64,000 bases of DNA from Candidatus Aalborgicola danicus (GCA_016703945.1 JADJBC010000045.1:186001-250000); one strand, 5' to 3'; shown: positions 54,557 through 63,644, counted from the stretch's first letter. Translations and numbers: made by a program. Notes: a model not told the origin generated them from the letters alone.

Positions 54557-54936
54557 GGTCCCCACTCTCCCCCAGCCCCTCTCGCCCCGCCGGGCGAGAG
54601 GGGGGCCTTAACAGCCGATTTTGTGTGTTCGCGCCGAATACGGTGCTACTTTAGTGAGGTTGCGGTACGTGTCGGTGTGCTCAGGCTTTTGGCGCTGCGG
54701 TCGTAGTAAACGGCTGCCGGGCCTGCGCTCCCACGGCGGGCCGCTGCGCGGGCCCGCCAGCGCGAGCACGGCAACAGCCCGACTTCTCTACGACCGTTGG
54801 CAACCACTCTAGGCTTACCCACTCGTTGGCGACGCTTCCCCAGTGATTCCGTATTCGGCGCAAAGCAACCAAATCGGCTGTTAAGGCCCCCCCTCTCGCC
54901 CGGCGGGGCGAGAGGGGTTGGGGGAGAGTGGGGACC
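54557..54936. repeat. Large nested palindrome (380 bp) between gcdH and the CoA-transferase gene
   Basis: Outer arms 54557-54622 and 54871-54936 are inverted copies of each other (66 bases each; one substitution, a few shifted bases), starting GGTCCCCACTCTCCCCCA. Inside them lies a weaker inverted pair around GCGCCGAATACGG (54631-54643 and 54850-54862), then GGTCGTAG...CTACGACC and GCGGGCC-type stems around the centre. The right arm touches the gcdH stop codon. A CCCCTCTCGCC/GGCGAGAGGGG palindrome forms part of each arm. No transposase frame is inside; the rest of this 465-base gap is the leader of the CoA-transferase gene. Confidence 0.85.
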
Positions 54937-56126
54937 TAAAAAGCCGCAATCCCCGTCTGAGCCCGTCCCAGAATCAACGCGTGAATATCGTGCGTCCCCT
55001 CATACGTATTCACCACCTCCAGATTCACCAAATGCCGTGCCACCCCAAACTCGTCGCTGATTCCATTCCCCCCCATCATGTCCCGCGCCAACCGCGCAAT
55101 ATCCAATGACTTTCCACACGAATTGCGCTTCAAAATGGACGTGATTTCGACCGAAGCCGTGCCCTCGTCCTTCATCCGTCCCAACCGCAGACACCCCTGC
55201 AGACCCAGTGCAATTTCGGTTTGCATGTCGGCCAGCTTCTTCTGGATCAACTGGTTGGCCGCCAGGGGTTTGCCAAACTGTTTGCGGTCCATGGTGTACT
55301 GGCGGGCGCGCAGCCAGCAGTCTTCCGCCGCACCCAGTGCGCCCCAGGCAATGCCATAACGGGCGCTGTTCAGGCAGGTAAACGGGCCCTTCAAGCCACG
55401 CACTTCGGGAAAGGCGTTTTCTTCGGGGCAGAACACACCATCCATGACGATCTCCCCGGTGATGCTGGCACGCAGGCCCACCTTGCCATGGATCGCGGGA
55501 GCGCTCAAGCCGGCCATGCCTTTTTCCAGCACAAAGCCGCGGATGGGGCCGACCTGACCGCCCTCACTTACTTCTTTGGCCCAGACCACAAACACGTCGG
55601 CGATCGGGCTGTTGCTGATCCACATCTTGCTGCCGCTGAGCTTGTAGCCACCGGCCACCTTGTGGGCGCGCGTGGCCATGGAGCCGGGGTCGGAGCCGTG
55701 GTCGGGTTCGGTCAGGCCAAAACAACCAATCCACTCGCCGGTGGCAAGCTTGGGCAAATACTTTTGGCGTTGGGCCTCGGTGCCGAATTCAAATATGGGC
55801 ACCATGACCAGGCTGCTTTGCACACTCATCATGGAGCGGTAGCCGCTGTCCACACGCTCCACCTCGCGGGCGATCAGGCCATAGGCCACGTAGTTCAGGC
55901 CGGGGCCGCCGTATTGTTCGGGGATGGTGGGGCCCAAAAGGCCCAGTTCTCCCATCTCGCGAAAGATGGCGGGGTCGGTTGTGCCGTCCCGAAAAGCCTG
56001 CGTCACGCGGGGAAGCAGTTTGTCCTGGCAATACGCAGAAGCGGCATCGCGCACCATGCGCTCGTCGTCACTGAGTTGGCTGTCCAGCAGAAAGGGGTCT
56101 TGCCAGTTGAAAGCGGCGTGGGCCAT
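54936..56126 (-). CDS. gcdH: Glutaryl-CoA dehydrogenase
   Basis: 396 residues from the ATG at 56126 (AGGAAC ahead); an in-frame TTG would add five residues. Acyl-CoA dehydrogenase fold with the GCDH-type motifs CFGLTEPDHGSDP (FAD), KMWISNSPIADVFVVWAK, ARYGIAWGALGA and the catalytic Glu in NTYEGTHDIHAL. It oxidises and decarboxylates glutaryl-CoA to crotonyl-CoA in lysine, tryptophan or aromatic degradation. It is divergent from a LysR gene, the usual GcdR position, and followed by the CoA-transferase. Confidence 0.92.
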   Translation of the reverse strand: MAHAAFNWQDPFLLDSQLSDDERMVRDAASAYCQDKLLPRVTQAFRDGTTDPAIFREMGELGLLGPTIPEQYGGPGLNYVAYGLIAREVERVDSGYRSMMSVQSSLVMVPIFEFGTEAQRQKYLPKLATGEWIGCFGLTEPDHGSDPGSMATRAHKVAGGYKLSGSKMWISNSPIADVFVVWAKEVSEGGQVGPIRGFVLEKGMAGLSAPAIHGKVGLRASITGEIVMDGVFCPEENAFPEVRGLKGPFTCLNSARYGIAWGALGAAEDCWLRARQYTMDRKQFGKPLAANQLIQKKLADMQTEIALGLQGCLRLGRMKDEGTASVEITSILKRNSCGKSLDIARLARDMMGGNGISDEFGVARHLVNLEVVNTYEGTHDIHALILGRAQTGIAAF

Positions 56127-56302
56127 GGGGGAGTTCCTCAAGTTGACATGGGGGTTACGAAAACAATGGGTTTGTGTTGGATGTTAGTGCCGAATCCCAT
56201 GCTCCACAAACGATTGTTTGTCACTCAGGTATGCGTTGACCGCATACCTGGCACACCAGGTTGACAGGGGCCGGATGGGCGCCGGGCTACACTGCGATCG
56301 CC

Positions 56303-57211
56303 ATGCGCCGAAAAATCCCCGCCACCCACACCTTGCTCTGTTTTGAGGCAGCCGCGCGGCATCAAAGCTACACCCGGGCAGGGCAGGAGCTGGCATTGAC
56401 ACAAAGCGCGGTATCGCGCCAGGTGGCTGCGCTGGAGGAATACCTCGGCCAGGCCTTGTTTCAGCGCACCCGCCATGGGGTCAGTTTGACCCCCCGGGGC
56501 CAGGAATACGCCCACCAGGTGACCGAGCGCTTGCTGGCGCTGGAACGCGACACACTCAACGCCATGTCCACCCAGGGCACGCAGGGCGCGATCCATCTGG
56601 CAGCGGTACCCACCTTTGCCACCCGCTGGTTGATTCCGCGTCTGCCTGAATTGCGCGCTCTACACCCCGATATCGTGGTGCATATCGAGACCCGCACCCG
56701 GCCGTTTTTGTTCGCCGATACCCCGTTCGACGCAGCGCTGTACGCCGGGACGGCTGAACAGGTGGCCAACTGGGCCGGCACCCGGTCGACGTTGCTGGTG
56801 CACGAAGAAGTGCTGCCGGTGTGTGCACCCCGCTTGCTGGGTCAGGCCCAGAGACTGAGCCCGCAGGCCGTGGCCGAATTGCCGCTGTTGCAACAAAGCA
56901 CCCGCCCCTTTGGCTGGAGCCAATGGTTTGAGGCCATGGGGGTGGCCGCGCCAAACGCCCTCTCGGGGCCGCGCTACGAGTTGTTCTCCATGACCGCCAC
57001 CGCCGCCATTCACGGGCTGGGAGTTGCGCTGGTGCCGCGATTGCTGGTGGAGACGGAACTGGCCCGGGGCGACCTGGTTGTGGCTTGCAACCAGCCGTTG
57101 CGGGGTGAACGGGCCTATTACCTGGTTACACCACTGCGCTCCGAGGCGCCGGCGGCTTTGGCGCTATTCACCGCGTGGCTGGCACTGGCAGCGGACCCCG
57201 CCCACGGATAA
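56303..57211 (+). CDS. GcvA-like LysR regulator, probable regulator of gcdH
   Basis: 302 residues from the ATG at 56303. HTH at about 7-65 (THTLLCFEAAARHQSYTRAG, LTQSAVSRQVAALEEYLG) and an effector domain with VPTFATRWLIPRLPEL and GLGVALVPRLLVETEL, the GcvA-type pattern. It is divergent from gcdH with about 176 bases between starts. Control of glutarate metabolism is inferred from that arrangement. Confidence 0.83.
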   Translation: MRRKIPATHTLLCFEAAARHQSYTRAGQELALTQSAVSRQVAALEEYLGQALFQRTRHGVSLTPRGQEYAHQVTERLLALERDTLNAMSTQGTQGAIHLAAVPTFATRWLIPRLPELRALHPDIVVHIETRTRPFLFADTPFDAALYAGTAEQVANWAGTRSTLLVHEEVLPVCAPRLLGQAQRLSPQAVAELPLLQQSTRPFGWSQWFEAMGVAAPNALSGPRYELFSMTATAAIHGLGVALVPRLLVETELARGDLVVACNQPLRGERAYYLVTPLRSEAPAALALFTAWLALAADPAHG

Positions 57212-57301
57212 ACCCCTAGATACAGACTGGCACCACACTTGCTAGCATTCTTTGGGGAACTTGACTAAACGGTCAGAATATTTCGATACAGGAGTGCCTG
57301 C

Positions 57302-58693
57302 GTGTCCACCTCTCACCATCCCGATGTTCGTCCTGGCCGCCTGGGCGCTGCTGAATACGCCAAAGCGTTTGCTGATGCACAACCACGGCTCACTCGCTCC
57401 CAGGCCCTGCTGGAGGCCGAACGCTGCCTCTACTGCTTTGATGCCCCGTGCGCAACAGCCTGCCCGACCAGCATCGACGTGCCGTCGTTCATCAAACGCA
57501 TTGCGGATGACAACCTGCGTGGTGCAGCACGCACCATTCTGGAGTCCAACCCGCTTGGCGGCATGTGCGCCCGGGTCTGCCCGACCGAGAATCTGTGTGA
57601 AGCCGTATGTGTGCGCCATACCCAAGAAGATCGCCCGGTCGCCATCGGCCGCCTCCAGCGCCATGCGGTGGACGCGCTGATGGAAAGCGCCAAACCGCAA
57701 ATCTTCAGCCGCGAGCCCGCCACCGGCAAGAAGATCGCCGTGGTCGGCGCCGGACCGGCTGGTCTGAGTTGTGCCCACACTTTGGCGCGCAAGGGCCACG
57801 ATGTGGTCATTTTTGATGCCCGACCCAAAGCCGGGGGCCTCAACGAATACGGTCTGGCCAGTTACAAGACGCCCAACCAGTTTGCGCAGACCGAGGTGCA
57901 ATGGCTGCTGTCCATCGGCGGCATCACGGTGCACCACGACTGGAAACTGGAAACCACGAGCCAACTCCAAACCCTGCGCAGTGACTTTGACGCGGTGTTC
58001 CTGGGAATGGGTTTGTCCAGTACCCACGCCTTGGGTATCACCGGCGAGGCATTGCCCGGTGTGCGCGACGCGGTCGACTTTATTGCCGAACTGCGCCAGT
58101 GTGAGGACCTGTCGACACTGCCGGTGGGCCGCCGGGTGGTTGTTATTGGCGGCGGTATGACCGCGGTTGACGCCGCCGTGCAGTCCAAGCTGTTAGGGGC
58201 GGAGACCGTGCATATGGTGTACCGGCGTGGGCCCGAGGCCTTGTCGGCGTCAGCAGCGGAACAAGAGTGGGCACAAACCAACGGCGTCACCATTCACTAC
58301 TGGATGGCCCCGGTCGAAATCGTGGGCACCGGCAGCGGCGCGGCGGCCCATGTCAGTGCGGTGCGTTTTGAATACCAGACCCTTGCCAATGGCAAGCTGG
58401 TCTCTACCGGGGAAACCGAGGCCATTCAGGCCGACATGGTGCTCAAGGCCATAGGCCAGCAACTGGGTAACCCCATGTTGACCGATGCCGGGTTGGCGCT
58501 GCAAGGCGGGCGCATTGCCACCGACGCTGCAGGCCAGACCAGCCTGTCCGGTGTCTGGGCTGGCGGCGACTGCCGTGCCGGCGGGCTGGACTTGACAGTG
58601 GAGGCGGTGGAGCACGGCAAACAATCTGCGTTGGCGATTCACGCTAGCCTTACGCAACACGTCCAGGTCCAGGCAGCCAGCGCGACGGCTTGA
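57302..58693 (+). CDS. preT: Dihydropyrimidine dehydrogenase subunit PreT (NAD-linked, FeS/FAD)
   Basis: 463 residues starting at GTG with AGGAG eight bases upstream. N-terminal Cys clusters CLYCFDAPCATACP and CARVCPTENLCEAVC bind two [4Fe-4S] clusters; FAD is bound at VVGAGPAGLSCA (near 150) and NAD(P)H at VVIGGGMTAVDAA (near 283); the C-terminal GVWAGGDC closes the FAD site. It is the glutamate-synthase-beta-like electron-input subunit that works with PreA. It stands 70 bases before preA. Confidence 0.9.
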   Translation: MSTSHHPDVRPGRLGAAEYAKAFADAQPRLTRSQALLEAERCLYCFDAPCATACPTSIDVPSFIKRIADDNLRGAARTILESNPLGGMCARVCPTENLCEAVCVRHTQEDRPVAIGRLQRHAVDALMESAKPQIFSREPATGKKIAVVGAGPAGLSCAHTLARKGHDVVIFDARPKAGGLNEYGLASYKTPNQFAQTEVQWLLSIGGITVHHDWKLETTSQLQTLRSDFDAVFLGMGLSSTHALGITGEALPGVRDAVDFIAELRQCEDLSTLPVGRRVVVIGGGMTAVDAAVQSKLLGAETVHMVYRRGPEALSASAAEQEWAQTNGVTIHYWMAPVEIVGTGSGAAAHVSAVRFEYQTLANGKLVSTGETEAIQADMVLKAIGQQLGNPMLTDAGLALQGGRIATDAAGQTSLSGVWAGGDCRAGGLDLTVEAVEHGKQSALAIHASLTQHVQVQAASATA

Positions 58694-58763
58694 TTCGCGC
58701 ACGACAACTCACGTAACGCCGTCGCGCAACTCCCAACATCGCTCATCGCATCGAGAGGTCCCC

Positions 58764-60079
58764 ATGGCCAATTTACACACCAACTTCGCCGGCATCCAAA
58801 GCCCCAACCCCTTCTGGCTCGCCTCCGCCCCGCCCACCGACAAGGCCTACAACGTCAACCGCGCGTTTGAGGCCGGCTGGGGCGGTGTGGTCTGGAAAAC
58901 GCTGGGTGAGGCCGGGCCACCCATCGTCAATGTCAACGGCCCGCGTTATGGCGCGCTGCTGACGCCGGACCGCCGCCTGCTGGGCTTCAACAACATCGAA
59001 CTCATCACCGACCGCGACCTGGAACTCAATTTGAAGGAGATACGCGAAGTCAAACGCAACTGGCCCGACCGCGCCATGGTGGTCTCGCTGATGGTGCCCT
59101 GCCAGGAAGAAAGCTGGAAGGCGATCCTGGCGCGCCTTGTCGACACCGGCGCCGACGGCATCGAGCTCAACTTCGGTTGCCCGCACGGCATGAGCGAGCG
59201 CGGCATGGGTGCCGCCGTGGGCCAGGTGCCGGAGTACATCCAGATGGTGACGGAGTGGTGCAAGCTCTACAGCAAGCTGCCCGTCATCGTGAAGCTCACA
59301 CCCAACATCACCGACGTGCGCTTGCCAGCCCGCGCCGCCAAAAAGGGCGGGGCGGATGCCGTGTCGCTGATCAACACCATCAACTCCATCATGGGCGTGG
59401 ACCCCACCACGCTGACCATGAGCCCCAACACCGGCGGCAAGGGCTCGCACGGCGGCTACTGCGGCCCGGCCGTCAAACCGATTGCGCTGAACATGGTGGC
59501 CGAGATCGCGCGCGACCCGCTCACCGCCGGACTGCCCATCAGCGGCATTGGGGGCATTGGCAACTGGCGCGACGCGCTGGATTTCATCGCGCTGGGTGCC
59601 GGCAACGTGCAGGTCTGCACAGCCGCCATGGTCTACGGCTTCAAGATCGTGCAGGAGATGAAGGATGGCCTGTCCAACTACATGGAGGAGATGGGCTTCA
59701 CCAGCGTGTCAGCGAAATCGTCGGCAAGGCCCTGCCCACGGTCACCAACTGGCAGTACCTGAACCTGAACCATATCAGCAAGGCCGTCATCAACCAGGAC
59801 AGCTGCATCCAGTGCGGGCGCTGCCACATTGCCTGCGAAGACACCTCGCACCAGGCCATCACTGCCATGAAGGACGGCAAGCGCCACTTTGAAGTCATGG
59901 AAGACGAGTGCGTGGGCTGCAACCTGTGCGCCGTGGTCTGCCCCGTGCCCGAATGCATTTCGCTGCGCGATCTGGCCCCCGGCGAAAAAGACTTGCGCAC
60001 GGGCCTGCTTGTGAGCGATAAATACGCCAACTGGACGACGCACGCCAACAACCCCATGCGCACAGTCGATCCGGCTTAG
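58764..60079 (+). pseudogene. preA: Dihydropyrimidine dehydrogenase catalytic subunit PreA, frameshifted
   Basis: The first frame has the FMN barrel (NPFWLASAPPTDKAYNVNRA, the catalytic-loop CPHGMSERGMGAA, INTINSIMGVD, GIGGIGNWRDAL) and leaves the family after EEMGFTSVS; the other frame continues SEIVGKALPTVTNWQYLNLN to two [4Fe-4S] motifs CIQCGRCHIAC and CVGCNLCAVVCPVPEC. The break lies at GCGTGTCAGCG (about 59705-59713), best explained by an extra GT or one missing base. Repaired, it is about 437 residues, normal for PreA. It reduces uracil and thymine with electrons from PreT. Confidence 0.88.
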
Positions 60080-60087
60080 GGCTTATG

Positions 60088-60140
60088 AATCAAATCGGCC
60101 TCTAGCCCTCGTAAATGCTACGCGTGTAGCTATCAATTTA
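60088..60140 (-). repeat. Interspersed 'ACGAGGGCTAG' repeat upstream of the hydantoinase gene
   Basis: GGCCTCTAGCCCTCGTAAAT then GTGTAGCTATCAATTTA. Its end abuts the AGGAG ribosome site of the next gene. Confidence 0.75.
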
Positions 60141-60149
60141 GGAGTATAT

Positions 60150-61592
60150 ATGGCGACCCTCTTCATCCGTGGCGGAACCGTAGTCAACGCCGACCGGGCC
60201 TTCAAGGCCGATGTCATCACCAAGGACGGCAAGATTGTTGCCGTTGGCGAAAACCTGACCGCCCCGGCCGGTGCCACCGTGGTGGACGCCGGTGGCCAGT
60301 ACGTCATGCCCGGCGGCATAGACCCGCACACCCACATGCAGTTGCCGTTCATGGGCACGGTCACCATGGACGACTTCTTCACCGGCACGGCGGCAGGCCT
60401 GGCGGGTGGCAACACCAGCATCATCGACTTCGTCATCCCCAACCCGCAGCAGTCCATCATGGAGGCCTACCAGACGTGGCGCGGCTGGGCCGAAAAGTCG
60501 GCAGGCGACTACGGCTTCCACGTCGCCATCACCTGGTGGGACGAAACCGTCAAGCGTGACATGGGCACGCTGGTGCAGCAGGAAGGCGTGAACAGCTTCA
60601 AGCACTTCATGGCCTACAAGAACGCCATCATGTGCGACGACGAAACCTTGGTGAATAGCTTCAAGCGCTGTATGGAACTGGGCGCCATGCCCACCGTACA
60701 CGCCGAAAACGGCGAGCTGGTCTTCCTGCTGCAAAAGACCGTGGCCGAGATGGGCATCAAAGGCCCCGAGGGCCACCCGCTGTCCCGCCCACCCATGGTG
60801 GAAGCCGAAGCCGCCAACCGCGCCATCGCCATTGCCGATGTGCTCAACGTGCCCATCTACGTCGTGCACGTGAGCTGCATAGAAGCGGCCGAGGCCATCG
60901 CCCGCGCCCGCGCCCGCGGCCAGCGTGTGTATGGCGAAGTGCTGGCCGGCCATCTGGTCATAGACGACAGCGTCTACCGCCACCCCGACTTTGCCACCGC
61001 CGCCGCACACGTGATGAGCCCCCCGTTTCGCCCCAAGGGCAACCAGGACTTTCTGTGGCGCGGCCTGCAGGCCGGCAACCTGCACACCACGGCCACCGAC
61101 CACTGCACCTTCTGCGCAGCACAAAAGGCCGCGGGCAAGGACGACTTCAGCAAGATCCCCAATGGCTGCGGCGGCGTCGAAGAGCGCCTGGCCGTCATCT
61201 GGGACGCGGGCGTCAACACCGGGCGCCTGACGCCATCCGAGTTTGTGGCCATCACCTCCGCCAACACCGCCAAGCTGTTCAACATCTACCCGCAAAAAGG
61301 CAGCGTGTCGGCAGGGGCGGACGCCGACCTGGTGATCTGGGACCCGGCGGGCACCAAGACGCTGTCCGCCAAGACCCAGCACAGCAAGGGCGACTTCAAC
61401 ATCTTCGAGGGCCGCACCGTCAAAGGTATCCCCAGCCACACCATCAGCCAGGGTGAGCTGGTGTTTGTCCAGGGTGATTTGCGCGCGGTGCAGGGCAAGG
61501 GGCGCTACATCAAACGGCCGGCGTTTGGGTCCAACTTTGCGGCTAATAAACTGCGGGCAGAGACCTTGGCGCCTACTGCTGTTAAGCGTTGA
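60150..61592 (+). CDS. hydA: Dihydropyrimidinase (D-hydantoinase)
   Basis: 480 residues, cyclic amidohydrolase fold. Metal ligands: HTH in GGIDPHTHMQ, the carboxylated Lys in FKHFMAYKNAI, His in TVHAENGE and YVVHVSC, Asp in TATDHCTF. It opens dihydrouracil to N-carbamoyl-beta-alanine. A ribosome site (AGGAG) lies six to eleven bases ahead of the ATG at the edge of an interspersed repeat. It sits between preA and the amidohydrolase gene in pathway order. Confidence 0.93.
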   Translation: MATLFIRGGTVVNADRAFKADVITKDGKIVAVGENLTAPAGATVVDAGGQYVMPGGIDPHTHMQLPFMGTVTMDDFFTGTAAGLAGGNTSIIDFVIPNPQQSIMEAYQTWRGWAEKSAGDYGFHVAITWWDETVKRDMGTLVQQEGVNSFKHFMAYKNAIMCDDETLVNSFKRCMELGAMPTVHAENGELVFLLQKTVAEMGIKGPEGHPLSRPPMVEAEAANRAIAIADVLNVPIYVVHVSCIEAAEAIARARARGQRVYGEVLAGHLVIDDSVYRHPDFATAAAHVMSPPFRPKGNQDFLWRGLQAGNLHTTATDHCTFCAAQKAAGKDDFSKIPNGCGGVEERLAVIWDAGVNTGRLTPSEFVAITSANTAKLFNIYPQKGSVSAGADADLVIWDPAGTKTLSAKTQHSKGDFNIFEGRTVKGIPSHTISQGELVFVQGDLRAVQGKGRYIKRPAFGSNFAANKLRAETLAPTAVKR

Positions 61593-61606
61593 CATGTGTT
61601 GTACCT

Positions 61607-61687
61607 GCCAGTGTGTGAGATACCTGGGGGGGCTCATCAGTCCCTGCTGGTCCAGCAAATCGCCCCCCAGGCATCCCACACACTGGC
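61607..61687 (-). other. Conserved-loop hairpin, family A, copy 1
   Basis: Arms of about 26 bases at 61607-61633 and 61662-61687 pair with two A-C positions on the plus strand that become G-U pairs in the minus-strand RNA. The loop is 61634-61661. Its sequence, read on the minus strand, begins GATTTGCTGGACCAGCAGGG and is identical to that of copy 2. It lies 14 bases after the dihydropyrimidinase stop. Confidence 0.85.
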
Positions 61688-61753
61688 GAGAAGTAGCGTG
61701 ACCGTATACGTACATCCATGCATGCATTTAAGAGCGATTCGCACACCCACACT

Positions 61754-61835
61754 CGTTCGGAGATGGGTATGTCAGGGGCCGATTTGCTGGACCAGCAGGG
61801 ACTGATGAGGCCCCTGACATGCCCATTTCCGAACG
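61754..61835 (+). other. Conserved-loop hairpin, family A, copy 2
   Basis: Arms of 27 bases at 61754-61780 and 61809-61835 pair with two G-U positions in plus-strand RNA. The loop, 61781-61808, is identical in sequence to that of copy 1 but in the opposite orientation; the stems are unrelated. The right arm overlaps an upstream in-frame ATG (61819) of the next gene, so the true start is likely at 61876. The 283 bases between the two genes hold only these two hairpins and an AT-rich spacer. Confidence 0.85.
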
Positions 61836-61875
61836 CAACTGCCACACACAGGCAATGAAACTGGAATTCATCACC

Positions 61876-63135
61876 ATGACAATTACAACCGCCACCAGCA
61901 TTGAATCCATCCGCATCAACGGCGAGCGCCTCTGGGCGTCCCTGATGGAGCTGGCCAAAATCGGCGCCACCCCCAAGGGCGGCGTTTGTCGACTGACCCT
62001 GACCGACCTCGACAAACAAGGCCGCGACCTGGTGTTGCGTTGGGCCAAAGAGGCAGGCATGACCATCACCATCGACAAAATAGGCAACGGCTTCATGCGC
62101 CGCGCAGGCCGCAACAACAGCTTGGCCCCCATCGTTACCGGCAGCCACATCGACACCCAACCCACGGGCGGCAAGTTCGACGGCAACTACGGCGTGCTGG
62201 CGGGGCTGGAAGTGGTGCGCACCCTCAACGACATGTGCATAGAAACCGAAGCCCCGATTGAAGTCGCCTTCTGGACCAATGAAGAGGGTTCGCGCTTTGT
62301 GCCGGTCATGATGGGCTCGGGCGTGTTTGCCAAGGCCTTCTCACTGGAGCACGCATACGCAGCGACGGACACCGAAGGCAAAAGTGTGAAAGGCGAGCTG
62401 GAGCGCATTGGCTACATCGGTGACCAGGAACCCGGTGACCACCCCATTGGTGCCTACTTCGAAACCCATATCGAACAAGGCCCGGTGCTGGAAGATGCCG
62501 ACGCGACGATTGGCGTGGTGCAGGGTGTTCTGGGCATCCGCTGGTTCGACTGCACCGTGACCGGCATGGAGGCGCATGCCGGCCCCACGCCCATGGCCCT
62601 GCGCAAGGACGCGATGCAGATCTCGGCGCGCATCATGCAGGAAGTGGTGGGCTGCGCAATGCGCCACCAGCCGCATGGACGCGGGACGGTGGGCATGGTG
62701 CAGGTGTTTCCCAACAGCCGCAACGTGATCCCGGGGCGCGTCAAATTCAGCATCGACCTGCGCAACGCCACCGACACACTCGTGGACCAGATGGCCGACG
62801 AGGTTAAAGCCTTTGCCGCCAAAGTCGCCAAAGACAGCGGGCTGGACGTGAAGATAGAAATGGTGTCGAGCTACCCCGCGCAAGTCTTCCACCCCGACTG
62901 CGTGGACGCCGTGGCCCGTGCCGCCAAGAAGCTGGGCTACAGCAACATGCCTGCTGTCTCAGGCGCTGGCCACGACGCCGTCTACATGGCCAAACTGGCT
63001 CCCGCCGGCATGATTTTTATCCCCTGCAAGGACGGCATCAGCCACAACGAGATTGAGGATGCCAAGCCGGAGCACATCACCGCGGGGTGCAATGTGTTGT
63101 TGCATGCGATGATGGAGCGGGCTGGGGTTGTTTGA
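61876..63135 (+). CDS. hyuC: N-carbamoyl-beta-alanine amidohydrolase (beta-ureidopropionase, M20 family)
   Basis: 419 residues from the ATG at 61876; ATGs at 61819 and 61855 are in frame but add residues outside the family start. Metal ligands: His and Asp in TGSHIDTQPTGGKFDG, Glu-Glu in WTNEEGSRFVP, and His in FETHIEQGPVLE; AGHDAVYMAKLAPAGMIF near the end. Allantoate amidohydrolases look alike, but the neighbours fix the role: release of NH3 and CO2 from N-carbamoyl-beta-alanine to give beta-alanine. Confidence 0.88.
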   Translation: MTITTATSIESIRINGERLWASLMELAKIGATPKGGVCRLTLTDLDKQGRDLVLRWAKEAGMTITIDKIGNGFMRRAGRNNSLAPIVTGSHIDTQPTGGKFDGNYGVLAGLEVVRTLNDMCIETEAPIEVAFWTNEEGSRFVPVMMGSGVFAKAFSLEHAYAATDTEGKSVKGELERIGYIGDQEPGDHPIGAYFETHIEQGPVLEDADATIGVVQGVLGIRWFDCTVTGMEAHAGPTPMALRKDAMQISARIMQEVVGCAMRHQPHGRGTVGMVQVFPNSRNVIPGRVKFSIDLRNATDTLVDQMADEVKAFAAKVAKDSGLDVKIEMVSSYPAQVFHPDCVDAVARAAKKLGYSNMPAVSGAGHDAVYMAKLAPAGMIFIPCKDGISHNEIEDAKPEHITAGCNVLLHAMMERAGVV

Positions 63136-63294
63136 TCGGAATAGGGCTGAAACACCGTCTGGAGCGATCCCTGCTTGAGCCAATACGTGCGATGAGAGTC
63201 AAAGCCAGTGCCGGTGGAGATGAGGTGGCTTCCTCAGCTTCGGTCAGGAGTTACTTCTGTTGTCGCAAACTTGCCCCAAATACAGAGCAATATT

Positions 63295-63302
63295 TTGTAC
63301 AA
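63295..63302. promoter_or_regulatory. TTGTACAA palindrome upstream of the antitoxin gene
   Basis: It contains the core TGTACA known from YefM operator sites and lies 25-32 bases before the antitoxin ATG, in an AT-rich patch. Only one copy is seen here. The rest of the 191-base gap shows nothing notable. Confidence 0.45.
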
Positions 63303-63326
63303 TTCAAAAAACTCTGGAGTGACCCA

Positions 63327-63644
63327 ATGACCATAGCCGTTCGCGACATCGTGGCGTTTTCTGACGCACGCACCCACCTGTCCCGCTTGGTTGACGAGGT
63401 GCGCCTGGGCGGGGAAAAAATCATCACCAAAAACGGCGAGCCCGCCGTTGCGCTGATTGACGCCAAGCGGCTCGACCACTACCACCGTTTGGAACAAGAC
63501 CGCGTACACCTCTTGCTATTGGAAGAAGTGGAAAAAGGCCTGGCCGATGTGGAGGCCGGCCGCACAAGTGACGCCATGCAGACTTTGCAAGACCTGCAAA
63601 TGCAGCGCAGCAAGGTCAAACGTACGACCCAAAAAGCATCTTGA
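63327..63644 (+). CDS. Phd/YefM-family antitoxin
   Basis: 105 residues from the ATG at 63327 with GGAG at about nine bases. The N-terminal DNA-binding half reads AFSDARTHLSRLVDEVRLGG then EKIITKNGEPAVALIDAKRL, the Phd/YefM pattern; the C-terminal half is a charged helix that would bind and block the toxin. The toxin gene overlaps its stop by four bases (TTGA). Confidence 0.8.
   Translation: MTIAVRDIVAFSDARTHLSRLVDEVRLGGEKIITKNGEPAVALIDAKRLDHYHRLEQDRVHLLLLEEVEKGLADVEAGRTSDAMQTLQDLQMQRSKVKRTTQKAS

Noticed and set aside
60138..61727. A 529-codon frame antisense to dihydropyrimidinase
   Set aside because: Same reasoning; all metal-site motifs are on the other strand.
61607..61835. Integron attC sites as an explanation for the paired hairpins
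   Set aside because: No RYYYAAC/GTTRRRY core sites, no cassette-like genes and no integrase in view.
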